A stretch of DNA of 64,000 nt from Schistosoma haematobium (taxonomy: Eukaryota; Platyhelminthes; Trematoda; Strigeidida; Schistosomatidae), in NCBI RefSeq assembly GCF_000699445.3, contig NC_067198.1:29825536-29889535 (forward strand), read 5' to 3'. This document shows, one piece after another, positions 1 through 11,765 of the stretch (position 1 is the first letter of the stretch; each line of letters opens with the position of its first letter). The notes beneath the pieces were generated by a model. The model saw only the letters and a list, made by a program, of their open reading frames with translations. It was not told the DNA's origin and made no database searches. Made by a program: the position numbers and the translations under genes.

Positions 1-481
1 TTGACTGAAGGTTTCATGTTAACATTTTTATTGAAAGTCACATTGTAGAAATATCAATCTACTAAAAATCAGTTTTACGTACACTACTGGTGAGGTCAGA
101 ACTGGTGGTGAACTGTCCTTTAAATTGATCTCAACAAACAGTGTTTATTAGGGCTACGGAATTTCCTCACGCCTAAACGTTTTCGTCAAGAATATGATTG
201 CATGGTTAAATTTTTTTCTTATGACTTTGCAGAGATACCCTAACATAACTCATTTATTTACTAGTGTAGATGACACAACTGTTTGAATGAAACAATTACT
301 AAACGCTTTGGGAACGATCCAGAAATATTTGGAATAATGGCATCGATCTCAGTTTAATACATATGCTTACACACGTCTTAAGTTTAGAATTTAAGCTTAT
401 AACAGTCCAGAAACAGTAAGCTAATTGTTAATGTCATATGTTTTTCATTTTTCGAAATAATTCATTTTGTTATATTCACAG

Positions 482-629
482 AATTCGGTGGCATCCATCG
501 GAAACATCAGTTTGGTGGTATACCAACTTATATGATTCCCATGCTTCTCTAGAATTGTTGTCCTGGAATAAAAATATCGACTGGTTCTGGCTTGTTGCAG
601 CTCCTACTTTATTCCATTTCGTACGTGAG
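482..629 (+). CDS. Internal exon of an unidentified multi-pass membrane protein gene (first of three visible exons)
   Basis: The exon starts after a TTATATTCACAG acceptor (AG at 480-481) and ends before a GTAGGT donor at 630. The first base completes a codon begun upstream and the exon ends on a codon boundary. It reads I-R-W-H-P-S-E ... W-N-K-N-I-D-W-F-W-L-V-A-A-P-T-L-F-H-F-V-R-E in segments, with a hydrophobic stretch near its end. A competing donor 4 bases downstream (GTAAG at 634) would put the next exon out of frame, so 630 is preferred. Together with 2865-2986 and 6822-7251 it gives about 230 C-terminal residues. Earlier exons lie outside the window. I do not recognise the family, so no function is proposed. 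Confidence 0.6.
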
Positions 630-2864
630 GTAGGTAAGAATTACACATTTTAGTTTTCTCTTTTTGAATATTCTTTGTGTTTATCCCCTTCTTATATACC
701 AATAATTTTCACTTTCTGTCTCATTGCTCTTACTGACTGATTAAAATGAGGTTAAACTGTCAAACTACACTATTTCATATTTTCAATCAGCAAGCAAGAG
801 AAGTAGCAAAACATTATGTACAGTGCTCTGTAATCGGATACATCTCGAAGTATTGACCACAATTCAAGTTGGACTGTTGATACTTTTATTCCTCTCATGA
901 TTAGAAATGGAAACTAAGTGCTGTGAAGTTGATTAATCCACAAAGATGATCTAGTCTTATAAGCCTTCTTTATCAGTATTTCTGGGTTCCTAAAAACTAG
1001 GCAATTACTTAACAAATTAAACCTAGTAAGAGAAATGGTGACATTCGACGGCTTCAAAGAGATTGAAATGAAGAAAAATGGATGAAATTTGACTAAAGGA
1101 CAAATAAATTTAGTATAGTATGATATAAGTTTCGAAAAGATGAGTATATGACGATTTTTTGGAACATTGAACATGTTCATCACCATTTAAAGCGTTCTAT
1201 GACAACCCCTATTCTGGATTAATGTGAATGTAAGACATCTGAGATTGTCGAAAATTTAAATATCTAGGGTATAGTTTCACATATTCTAACCCAACTGTAT
1301 TCAGTATGAATGGAGCGACATGTTATTGAAAATTGACGATCAGCAGTTGTGGTAGTAACATATTTGGGGTCGAAAATCATTCAAATGCAGTATGTTGTGA
1401 CGAAAATTATAGTCAGTTACTCATTCAATGGAGTAAGCCATAAAAAATAAGGGTAAGAGAAAAATGAATGTTTATAAAAGATGTACTGCATTGGAAATTT
1501 AAGTATTTTGTGATTAATTGTTTTATGGGGATATAAAAACTTGATGGTAGTACATGTGTTACATTAGATGTTTCGTAAAAGGACATTTTGATAGCGTTTG
1601 TTAAGAATGCGTCAACAATTTAGTCAAATACATATGGTCCGTACATATATATATACTCCTCATCATCTGATGGTTGAATCTTTTTGCAAATAAATGTTAC
1701 ATCTTTTAGATAAAACTGACCTATAAGGGTGAGTCAGGTAGGAGCGAGTTGCTTCTAGGTTACAATGCACATATCGAAGCAGAACACTGCTTGTTGAGCG
1801 TGGTTGATTTAATTTAATAATGAAAATAAAATTAAGTACTCAAGGTTAGGGTTAGAAATCGGATTGAGTGTTTAATATATTTAGGTGTTTTACCACCTTT
1901 TAAAAAACTAGATCATAGGAAAGGTAAGTTTAAAGAAAAAATTATACATCATGTTTTCTTGATTTAGCTGAATTGATGGAAATTTGTTAAGTTCTTTTGC
2001 TGTGGAAACTTTAAAAATTTCTGTATTATAAAATAAACTATTTGCATATTCTAAATGAAAATAATATATTTGTAATATCCCAATGAGTAGAAAATTGGAT
2101 TTTCTGAAAAACTTGGATTAATTTTAATTTGGTTATTTATTCTCTGAAGAAGTGACTTACGCTAAGTCATGAAACGTCAGAAAATCCAATTTTCTACTCA
2201 CTGGGATATTGCAAATATGTTATTTTTATTTATAACAATCAACCCAATGCTCAATTTATTCGAAATTATCAAATCAAACCTTAGCAATGACACCTATTTG
2301 CATATTCATCCATATGATTGTTTTGTTATTGGAATACATTTATTTATATTCACTTCGGATGTTTTTTTAAATGATCAGTGTAACCGCGTTAGTAGTGTTT
2401 AGATTTCATTTGAATTATTTGGCTGTATCATCTAACAGTATAAACATATGTAGTTAAGCAGAAGAAATTCGTTTAAATAATCGATCACAGTGATATTATT
2501 TTATTGTAATTAATACATCCAGCACAAGTAAATTTTTTTATTGCGTATGCTGTTTCATCATTCTTTGGCAACCGACTTTTTTCATAGTCTAGAGTAGTTT
2601 CAATAATTGTGTCGTGATGTCAATCAATTACAAACTTTTATAACATTTTCTTGTATGGGAGGATCTCTGAATCAAACGATTTACTTACACATTAGTCTAA
2701 AAAAATACTTGTCAAATAGTAATGTGTATGACTAAAATAACGACATCAACATGTTCATATTTCCGTTCATACTTTACCGAAGTATTAGTTGGTGTAGTCG
2801 TGTATTATTGATAAATAACTTTATAATTAGACATTGTTACTTATTTCTTATTGTTTTTTATTAG
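630..2864 (+). other. Intron of the membrane protein gene
   Basis: It has a GT start (630) and an AG end (2863-2864, after a T-rich tract). It is AT-rich non-coding DNA holding one inverted-repeat element at 2062-2222. Short open frames inside it have no recognisable domain and are not called as genes. Confidence 0.55.
2062..2222. repeat. Short element with about 45-bp terminal inverted repeats
   Basis: The left end (2062-2106, containing TTTGTAATATCCCAATGAG) is the imperfect reverse complement of the right end (2177-2222, containing CTCACTGGGATATTGCAAA). The interior holds CTCTGAAGAAGTGACTTAC and GTCATGAAACGTCAG. The same blocks recur at 4291-4555, and the flank to the right (about 2223-2310) matches 4221-4290 in inverse orientation. 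It is a dispersed fold-back or MITE-like repeat; the family name is not known to me. Confidence 0.7.
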
Positions 2865-2986
2865 ATGCTATATTATACTATAATTTATGGAATTGTCAAA
2901 CCCAGTGATGATTATTTAGATAGTTTCCGATATTTACATAAAAAGAAAATTCTATGGCGTTTCTTCTGGAAATATATTGGTGATCG
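2865..2986 (+). CDS. Internal exon of the same membrane protein gene
   Basis: The exon follows TTGTTTTTTATTAG and ends at a GTAAGT donor (2987). Its 122 bases are open when joined in phase 0 to the exon ending at 629. The start reads M-L-Y-Y-T-I-I-Y-G-I-V-K-P, followed by a charged loop rich in Lys, Arg and His, then W-R-F-F-W-K-Y-I-G-D. The last two bases (CG) join with A of the next exon to encode Arg. Correct splice signals and phase continuity across both junctions argue for a real exon. Confidence 0.65.
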
Positions 2987-3299
2987 GTAAGTATATATAT
3001 ATATATATATCATACATACCATATATATGGTATATATATAAATATAAATGTGTTACTTTAACTATTACGATGGTATATGATATATATAGGATTTTTGGTA
3101 CAGTACAACTGGGAAGTATTTCTTATTACAAACTGTCAACAACTCTTATTTGGCACTACCAAACCATGAAATGTAAGACAAATGTTTATGTAGTTGTGGT
3201 TGATTTTTCGGACATTATGTACGTGTATTTATTGTTGCATAATTTACTAATTTTATTCAGTTTATTCAACTCATTTACCAAGTACGGATTCATGCACTT

Positions 3300-3425
3300 G
3301 GAGGTAAAATCTAAGCATGTGATCTGATGATACTAACCGGTCACCCAAACCGAAATAGATAAAGTTCAAACTGTTCAATTAGTGACTTAGAACCAAATAC
3401 CTCAACCACTAAGCCACCGCTTCAC
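3300..3425 (-). repeat. tRNA-derived SINE remnant
   Basis: On the minus strand there is a good pol III A-box-like string, TGGCTTAGTGGTTGAGG, at about 3397-3414, followed by decayed sequence. No convincing B box remains. It resembles the heads of the hammerhead SINEs elsewhere in the window but is too decayed to place in a subfamily. Confidence 0.4.
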
Positions 3426-4220
3426 CCTTTATCTAGTTAATTTGTGCCAGAAGACTCGTTTGATTGATGTTTATTAGTCTTATGCACTCACCGTAACTGA
3501 GATAATTAATGTATAATTGTCTGTTTGTAGTTTTGAGATATAACTGCTAGTCAAGTTGCTTATTTGTGTCTAGATGTTGTTATTATTTCCTGATTACTAC
3601 AGCAAATTATGGTTACTACCTATTATATAACACTGGATACACAATTGTTTTTTATTTAAAAACCTTAACACTGCGAATTTTATGAGTTAACAGCTTAAAG
3701 CGTTTCTTGTATGTATTGGGATTTGGAGAGCTAATTAGTAGCCTGTTCATGGTAGTGTTGTCTGTAGTTCAGTAAACCAGAAATATACATTGTTATTGAT
3801 ATTTAGATACATCTTTTATTTCAGAATCAAATGAAAATACCATTAGTTCAATAAATATGATAGTGTTTCACTCTTTACTCCATTTATTAGTGCCCAACAG
3901 TCCCGAATATCAAGACTAACAGTTTATTTATCCATCGTGCAACTTTCATAACTAATCATCTGATTTCAGATTATTGAATCATTACCAACAATATATCAAG
4001 ATCATTAAATTTCATTTCACCTTTAATAATCAGTTCAGTAATATATAGAATTTTACAATCCAAGAAAATTTAATACATCAAATCTTATTGTAACATTTGT
4101 AAATATGTGAATGTATCGATTAACATAAGAACACCATCATTTATAACAATGTTTAATAGACATTAATAAATATGAATTCTAATTTTCAATTATCTTAATG
4201 ACTAAATCAACGCTATTATA

Positions 4221-4556
4221 GATCTCATTACCAAAGTTTGACTTGATAATTTCGGTTAAATTGAGCATTGGGTAGATTGTTATAAATAAATTAATATATT
4301 TGTAATATCCCAATGAGTAGAAAAATTAGATTTTCTGACGTTTCATGACTTAGTGTAAGCCACTTCTTCAGAGACTTTATAACCACATTAAAATTAATCC
4401 AAATTTAAATAGTACTATTTGTACTATTGTACTATTTGAACTTGGATTAATTTCAATGTGGTTATATATTCTCTGAAGAAGTGCCTTACACTAAGTCATG
4501 AAACGTCAGAAAATCTAATTTTTCTACTCATCGGGATATTACAAATATATTATTTA
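4221..4556. repeat. Large hairpin (fold-back) repeat, second copy of the 2062 family
   Basis: Left arm 4291-4405 and right arm 4437-4555 are near-complete reverse complements around a roughly 31-bp loop. Both contain the CTGAAGAAGTG(G/C)CTTACACTAAG and CATGAAACGTCAGAAAATC blocks, in opposite orientation. Bases 4221-4290 (containing TTGAGCATTGGGTAGATTG) match the flank of the 2062 element inverted, so the repeat unit is longer than the terminal repeats alone. Confidence 0.75.
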
Positions 4557-6310
4557 TTTATTATTATAGATCGTAGAAATAATCAATAATAGTAAATGTG
4601 ACCAGTATTATTTGTTGTAATGTACATAAATGACAAAACAGATCTCACTAAATTGTAATGGGCCAATAAAATCAACAAAAAATAGGGAATACAAAATTTA
4701 TTGGATTAGGTTAACAATAGGATCAATCAAACAAGATTATGTTAATTGCTAGTTTTAGTGTATTATCACTTAACAGGTGAAATCACCTAAGATACGATCA
4801 TAATTATTTTTATCTAATATAATTCAAGATTATGCAGTTTTTGTTTTTTATTATTCATTTGTCATCCAATATAGACAGTCTAACATGTTTAAAGGATAGG
4901 AAAGAGGTTAAAGTTTTTATTAAATTTTATTTTTATATCACTTCACTTATTTTTTATCACTGTTATTATTATTACTAGTAATTATTGTTATCATTACTGT
5001 TACTACTTATGTTTCTTTTTTTTTAATATTCAAAACGATGTTATTAATATTTGTCATGGTTTATAAACTACATTACTTGAACCATCAGAGGGTCGATTTC
5101 CTTTATATAGGGAGTTTTTTTTCTAGTCTATAGGTAGTTTATTATAACATTGTAGTTGTAATACAGTAAAAACAGAATTACTAAAATGTTTCAGTGTCAT
5201 TAATTATTTTTTACAGTTCACTAAAAGATTAGTTATGATAAATGTCAAAAAGATCGATCTAAGGGGCTTTCGCCTATCAATGTTCTTTTTATCCTACAGT
5301 TGTAACAGGTATGTGTTTCAAGTAAACATACATATGACTACACTTGGAAATGAAGTGTTTTATTTCCAATCTACTACTTTCATAAACATTAATTATGACT
5401 TCGGAAAAATGCAATTAATTGTTCAATTGTCTTAAGCTTTAAATAGGATGCAATTGTTAGCTGTAATACCATATCATAACTTATAGTCTTTATCTGTTTC
5501 ACTATGCAGTAACAGGGTAGTAAAATATCTCTAAGATTAAGAAAGTTTTTGTTCTTAGTGTTAATTGTCAATTAAAATATGAGATTCTGTATCTTGTCCT
5601 TAGAAAATCTTCCATTAAATAATTTTTATCAGTTTAGTAAGGATTCTCCAAATTAAATTTTTAACATATAACCACAAATGAATACTATATATGTTGACTC
5701 TGAGACTATTCACTCGATCTTTGTTGAATAAATTATTATGAATCTTTAGTTACGTTCACTACAAAACAATTTATTAATTAACAACACTTTCTTTCACCAA
5801 TAATATTTTTCTCTTAAACTTTCATTGGTTTACAATTACCACGGTTACGCCTTAGGATATTAAGAGGATATTTGATTGTAGGACGATTAACTTTTTAAAA
5901 CTCAAATAAGAAAGAATTTTTTAATTTAATTCAATGAAATTCGTAACAAGGAATGACTTTAATCATCAGTTTCAATGGCCTTGTGTTATACTTACTTGTT
6001 TAAGTTAACACTATTGTTTTTCATATAAATTAAATCTAATTTGAATCTAGTATACAGATTGTTATCCCAGTTATTTTATTCTCGGTGTTCTAGTAGCATA
6101 TTTTTAAATTGCGCTATGTATAAGTAGCTATGCTTTACATTATTATTTAATTTCCAGTGATACAGGAATAGTATATCAAGCTAGTCAGACAAATATATAA
6201 CATCAATTAATATATGTTATGAAATGAAAATTAAGTTATATGTATTTAAAAGGGAGAGATGTATGAGGCAAACTGCGAGAAATTGTTATTCAGGATATTT
6301 ATCTGTTGTG

Positions 6311-6385
6311 TTGCTTAGTTAGTGACACCATCCGGTTTCCGAAGTAAATCGAGTTCAAACTTGTAACCTGATGATTCATGAGTTT
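6311..6385 (+). repeat. Possible SINE remnant
   Basis: It contains GAGTTCAAACTT (B-box-like) about 50 bases after TTGCTTAGTTAGTG (weak A-box-like). Too decayed for a firm call. Confidence 0.25.
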
Positions 6386-6544
6386 CTCAAAAGCTCGATT
6401 TAAGATACTTAACTTTTTTTCATTTTTGCTCTAAATACTTGTACCAATTTCTGTGTACGTTTTGTGTACTTAGGGCTAGACAAACATAACATTGGTCACT
6501 ACTCAGTGAACAATCAATTGTAAATAGCTCAGTTTTTTAGAAGG

Positions 6545-6715
6545 TGGTCAGTCTTTATCCGAATAGTTCGATGATGTATCGCCTCCCGTAATGTGAAGGT
6601 GGGTAATGTCGGTTCAAATCCTAATGAAGGCGATATCTCTATCAAGATCGCAGGTATGCTTTGCTGATGAATTCTGAGTGGCATGAAACGTAGGTACCTG
6701 ATACAAATAAGAAAA
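6545..6715 (+). repeat. SINE-like element with B box and hammerhead-like core strings
   Basis: A B-box match (GGTTCAAATCC) is followed by CTGATGA at 6664-6670 and GAAAC 14 bases later, the spacing seen in hammerhead ribozymes. The intervening stem II is poor (ATTC against GCAT), and the expected stem III and cleavage triplet are not evident. Probably a decayed member of the ribozyme SINEs. Confidence 0.35.
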
Positions 6716-6821
6716 TAAATATTGATTTTATTTTTACCTATAATAATTTGATTTCCAACTGAATACTCATTTCTGTACCGTATTAATATCTCTATTTAAT
6801 TTTTATTCATTTATAAACTAG

Positions 6822-7251
6822 ATGGCATTTGATTAGTTGGATAGCTTGCAGTATCATACTGTCTACAATTCTCCTATTAGTTGCTATCGTTGCATGGTGC
6901 AATTATCTATTCCATGCATCTATGTTGATTATTCAAACATTAACGCTAATATGGAATGGTGCATGTTTTTATTTAGATTATTTCCCCATTGAATATACAC
7001 GTAATTTACGAATAGAACCAGAACAAGGTATGATTACTGTAACTAAAAATGAAAATCACATTGATAAGAATAATGATATAGAAATAGTTCATGAACGTAT
7101 AATAAACGATGATGTTTATAACAACATAGCTGCCAGTGTATTTTCATGTTATCCAACACCAGATGAATCAAACTCGAGAGTTTATGAAGATGGGCATATA
7201 ACAGTTGATGAACAAAAGGGATTGAAATATGAAAGTAATACTTCTCATTAA
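6822..7251 (+). CDS. Last coding exon of the membrane protein gene, with stop codon
   Basis: The exon follows TTTATAAACTAG; its first base completes the split Arg codon. It reads W-H-L-I-S-W-I-A-C then two adjacent strongly hydrophobic stretches (about 6835-6905 and 6910-6995) typical of membrane helices. These are followed by about 80 hydrophilic residues rich in Asp, Glu and Asn, probably a cytoplasmic tail, and TAA at 7249-7251. With the two upstream exons this is the C-terminal half of a multi-pass membrane protein. Base composition is like the surrounding host DNA and no frame break is seen. The family is unknown to me; TLC-domain, TMEM-type or other transporter-like proteins cannot be separated by eye. 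Confidence 0.65.
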
Positions 7252-7510
7252 AAGATAACCATGATTTCTGTATGATATATATATTCACATGATTATTAGT
7301 CATAAAAGTTTATTCAAATCATTTCTTACACAATCAAACTGCAAAGCTAATTCAATTTCTTATTACAATACTGTTTCACCGGTCTTTTTATGCATAAAAA
7401 AACAGTCAGGACTTTGTAACATTACGAGCATCAACGCTAATGTATTTTTAGACAGTCTCATTTGAATGGACAGTTATAATCAACAATTCAATAAAAGAAT
7501 ATTTATAACA
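7252..7510 (+). other. Probable 3' UTR with polyadenylation signal
   Basis: The first clear AATAAA after the stop codon is at about 7490-7495 (TTCAATAAAAGAAT). Transcript end inferred only. Confidence 0.4.
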
Positions 7511-9214
7511 AATTATCATTTAAAATATATTAACCCGACCCTGTATAATTCCATACATTTATCATCCGGTATCAAATCATGTATAGATTTTTCATTATTT
7601 TAAACTGTTAAGTTAGTGAAAAACTGTATAGTCTCGTTGATTTCTTATTTCATCATCATCATCATTTCCTTCATTATTGACATTAATTCATTTCACTCTA
7701 TAATTTTGATTTTGATTGTACGATAAATATTTTTTGAATTTATTTCTTAGTAATCATGAATTCTGTGTACTTCATATGTTTAAAGCAATTAGTTCCTTTT
7801 ACAAATTTCTTTAGAGTAACATTTTTTTTTCAGAAAAATTTCTTCCCATTGTACTTCATGTGTATTAAATTTTATTCTTAAAAAAAAAGAAATCAACCGT
7901 CAAAAAGATTGTTTTTATTTATTTATTTTTAAATAGATGTTTCCAGTTATTATGAATGTATTGTTTACTTCAATGTACTTGGTAATGAAGTAGTAATTTA
8001 TGAATGTTCACATTTTGTTTCTGTATACTGAGTTCCATATTTTTAAGGTAGTTGATTAATGCACCCTGATATAAGTTATAGTTTAAGTGGACTGTACAAA
8101 CCTGTAATCATCACGCTATAAATTTTCCCCTATAGCCTAGTGTATACAATCTTATTATGTATGTGTTGTTCATTTATTTCACGTATCATTTAGTAATCAA
8201 TTGGAAAATTACACACACACACACACAAAATGAATTTTGTTTTGTTATTTGAATATCCAGAAAAAGCTGGAGAAAAAAATTCGTTTCAATCATCAGATGA
8301 ATGGTCAATACTCCTTGATCTTTTCCTACACTTATCAATTATTTAAGATAAATACACTAAATTTTGTAAATAAATTAATTTACATTTGATATCTCTGTCT
8401 ATGAAGTATGATTAGACTGTAAGTTTATTCAAATTAATTAATATAACTAATAAATTATGCTGATATATATTAATCAGTTTGACAATTGGCATATTTGTAT
8501 TATATATGTATGTTAATTTTCAATTTACATTTTACAGTTACATCTAAATTAGTCCATTAATCATTAAAGGATAAATAAATGTTGTTAATGAGTCTTATTT
8601 GACGTAGTTGAATTCCATTACATTTTTATTTGTTGTTTTATTTAACTGTTGAAAAAAACCTACTCTATATGTTACATACCTAGATTAACTGGGATTTTTA
8701 TATGTGATACATATTTTTCTATGTATGTGAGCATAAAGAAAAAAGTGTGTCAAATTAGCAATATTGAAATTATAATGTGTATTTTGAAACTGGATATTAG
8801 CTGTTCAAAATTTTACGAATTCCCAATATTTTAATAATTAATTTAGGAGCATATTATTCGATTAAATTTTTCTCTCTTGTCATTTGTCATCTAAGTTTAT
8901 TGTTATTTGAAAGTGATTTTTATCATGAATTGTTGAATCGCTAAATGTTCGAGAATAGTGAATAAATGTTTTTTCTAGCTTAGGAACCGTCAATAGGGCA
9001 ACGAATAACATACAATTGAACTACTGGGTCGATTACCAATCGTGCAAATTTTCTAAGATTCTACTAGTAATATCGATTTGTGATGAAAATTAATTTTCTA
9101 AATGTAAAACGTTTCCACAACATCATCTACCCAATTATAATTGTGTTCATTTCTGAGTAACTTTCAGATAGATTTCTTGAAATCTTAGTAGAACATCATG
9201 ACTTATACAGTTAC
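7511..9214. other. AT-rich intergenic DNA
   Basis: No supported gene. It contains an (AC)n run at about 8212-8227 and several A/T homopolymers. Confidence 0.5.
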
Positions 9215-9690
9215 TGTTATATCCGAGCGAAGATTAAATCACGAGTAACTTCTGAGATATATTAATTGACTAATATTATCTATACATTTTTATCGTATAA
9301 CTATTCAATAATTAGATTATGTATATTTACATTCCTCTTATTATAAGCTTTATTTCGACCTATAATTTATTATTGTATGATTTACTGTCCTTAAGCTATG
9401 TTCAGTTTATTGACTACTGCCTCCCACGTTCACAGCCATTTTTTGGCTTTATTGTGTACAAATGTTATTTCCTATTTTATGGTTGATTGATATATAAACC
9501 CAGTATTTTTGAAATATATGATTCGCATAGTGAGAGCTGGTATTGGTGTTCTGGACTCAAGTGAACGGGCTAGGACCATAGCAGTCAAACGTCATTGGTT
9601 TGGCACAGTGCGAAAATTGTATAAGTCGTATTTTGATTGGTGGATAAATCACATGATAAAAAGCTGGACATAAAGTTATGACAGATACCT
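9215..9690 (-). mobile_element. Decayed solo LTR of a Gypsy-like family (copy 1)
   Basis: It aligns along its length with 29,422-29,953: shared blocks include ATTAGATTATGTATAT, TATGTTCAGTTTATTGA, CTCCCACGTTCA, GACTCAAGTGA, CGTCATTGGTTTGGCACAGTG and TAAGTCGTAT. The left end is TGTTATATCC; the right end is eroded (ACAGATACC). Orientation is taken from the related LTR at 30,814-31,212, which precedes a PBS-like site, so strand is an inference. No coding interior is attached. Confidence 0.6.
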
Positions 9691-9756
9691 AACCGATTAT
9701 ATAGATTGGAGATATCAAAATATCACAAATTAAACGAGGTGGACTAATTGATTCCA

Positions 9757-9825
9757 GTTGAATAGCTCAGTGGTGTCATACTCATTGTTAAGCCTGCAGA
9801 TCATGTTTGGATGGAATTTTTCAAG
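9757..9825 (+). repeat. Possible SINE head fragment
   Basis: GAATAGCTCAGTGGTGTC resembles a tRNA A box. Nothing further is recognisable. Confidence 0.25.
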
Positions 9826-10029
9826 CGAATACAAAACAACTTTGCAAATTTCCATGCATTCTTTTCTAGCTGATATCAACTTTTAACAAATCTAACTATC
9901 TATTGAATTATACAGTTTCGTAATATAATCTTATTAAATCATAATACCAACCAAATCAATTGTAGAAACGTTTTAAGACAAAGTAGGATTGTAAGTAGTC
10001 AGTCAGCTACAACATAGGACCAGGCACAT

Positions 10030-11580
10030 ATATGCATCGGTCTAAGTTACCATACCTCATTAACACAACAAGATGGACACCGGATTCATATAAGTGGTTA
10101 ATTCAGAGGTGGTAATATATAAAAGAAAGATTGCAATAAGGATATAGTACAGGGATAAAGGATTAGTTCGTAGTAAGAAAGATATGAAACGATTTTAATC
10201 TCTTAGCTTAAGAGAAGACAGAGAGTGTATACACCGACGGCATTGTGATCGATTCTGAGCCATGTCACCAAGAGTCTCCAACCATTGGTTACTATAGTCA
10301 CGCGGACCCCAACCAAGTAGTCTGCATCTACCAACATGGCTCAGACTAGAAGTTAGTGACTTCAAGCACTGATGCCACGTTTTGGTTTGGCCGCCCCTAA
10401 CTTTCTTCCAACCATTCCGAACACCGGTTATCATTGCACGACGTGGTAATCGGTGTTTGGGCATACGTAAAACGTGGCCCAACCATCTCAGTCGATGAAG
10501 ATTCACAACCTCATCAACTGATTTACCATCATTCCCTAATACCCTGTGTCTAACCTCACTATTACTTACCAGGTGATCCCAACAGACACCAGCAATATTT
10601 CTGAGACATCTGTGGTCAAATATTAGTAGCTTACGAGTGTCTTTTACTCTTAATGGCCGTGTTTCTCTGCCGTAGATTAAAACAGAACGGACCGCCGCGC
10701 AGTATACTCGTCCTTTTATTGATAGACGGATATCTCGCCTTCACCATAGGTGACGTAAGTTGGTAAAAGCCAAGCGAGCTTTTCGAATCCGTGATGAGAT
10801 TTCGTCAGACACCAACCCATTAGGGCTGATCAGACTTCCAAGATAAGTGAAGTTGTCAACGCAGACCAGTTCTGAAGCAACAACTTGCATTTCGAAGGAG
10901 AGAAGCGCATTCCAAACATTCTAGCATTGTTGTTTAGTGCTACCAGAAGACTGCATTCTATCAGCGTCTTCACCAAACAGGACTATATCATCTACGTATT
11001 CTAAGTCGACAAGTGGACCTCCTGGAAGGAGATCAATACCCGAGAATTCAGTCGACGAGAATGTTATTTCTATCAATAGGTCTATGATGAAGTTAGACAG
11101 AAATGGAGAAAGTGGACAGCCTTGACGGACACCACTTGAGGTTGCAAAAGTAGATGACAGTTCTCTATAAGCTCTGACTCGACTGGTAGTTTTCGAGTAA
11201 ATAGGCTTCACAAGGTTTATGTACTTCTGAGGTACGCCTTTCAATGACAGACACTGCCACAGAACCTCGCGGTCTACCGAGTCAAATGCTGCTTTTAAGT
11301 CAAGAAAGACAACCATTGTCGGACGCCGATAAGTATACCTTTGTTCTAGAACCTGACGAATGGTGAATATGTGGTCGATGCAGCCACGACCAGGTCTGAA
11401 GCCAGCTTGGTTCTGTCGTGTTTGCAGTTCACGAGTCTTATTTAAGCGTCTGATAATTATCGAGGCTTGTATTTTAGATACTATATTAGTTAAACTAATC
11501 CATCTATGGTTGTCACAGGATGATTTTGACCCTTTCTTACATATTGGACACAAGAATATTGGTACAAGAGAGCGCCAATA
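10030..11580 (-). mobile_element. 3' half of an older family A non-LTR retrotransposon, split by a nested insertion
   Basis: The minus strand carries reverse transcriptase from just before motif 1 (S-L-V-P-I-F) to the C-terminal end (stop at 10,195), then about 160 bases of 3' UTR. The 5' half appears to be 15,471-17,815: that half stops at the same protein position (S-L-I-V-P-I) where this one starts. A complete same-strand element of a different subfamily (about 11,590-15,470) lies exactly between. The gap is therefore best explained by nested insertion, not by two independent truncations. Confidence 0.65.
10195..11580 (-). pseudogene. Reverse transcriptase of the split family A element (broken)
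   Basis: Motifs in order: Q-A-G-F-R-P-G-R-G-C-I-D-H-I-F, F-L-D-L-K-A-A-F-D-S-V-D (motif A, catalytic Asp), S-G-V-R-Q-G-C-P-L-S-P-F (motif B), and Y-V-D-D (motif C, 10,987-10,998) where the usual residue pair is Y-A-D-D. A frameshift near 10,920 splits off the C-terminal part, which continues in another frame with H-R-C-L-R, W-L-G-H-V-L-R-M and W-L-E-T-L motifs to the stop at 10,195. Further breaks lie at about 10,510-10,740. Dead as a gene. Confidence 0.8.
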
Positions 11581-11765
11581 TATATGCGCCACACAGAACA
11601 ATGAAAATTCGAAGAGGAATACAAAGAAAGAAAAAAAAGCTAAGGAGCACAAAAAAAAGAGAGAACAATAACGAAGAGATTGGTGTAAGGTAATGTGCTA
11701 GTAATCAGGGAACGCAAAGGTACAATCAGAAGAAATCTTTCAGGTAAGGGAGACACAACCACTTT

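Larger units (their letters stand above)
2987..6821 (+). other. Second visible intron of the membrane protein gene
   Basis: GT at 2987 and AG at 6820-6821. It contains an (AT)n tract at 2991-3010, a SINE-like remnant near 3300-3425, a large hairpin repeat at 4291-4555, and SINE-like sequence at 6311-6385 and 6545-6715. The rest is AT-rich and shows nothing I can name. Confidence 0.55.

Noticed and set aside
914..1186. 90-codon minus-strand open frame
   Set aside because: No motif, no splice or start context, inside or beside host introns; typical chance frame.
8275..8310. CTGATGATTGAAACG on the minus strand, like a hammerhead core
   Set aside because: No room for stem II (2 bases) and no stem III or stem I pairing.
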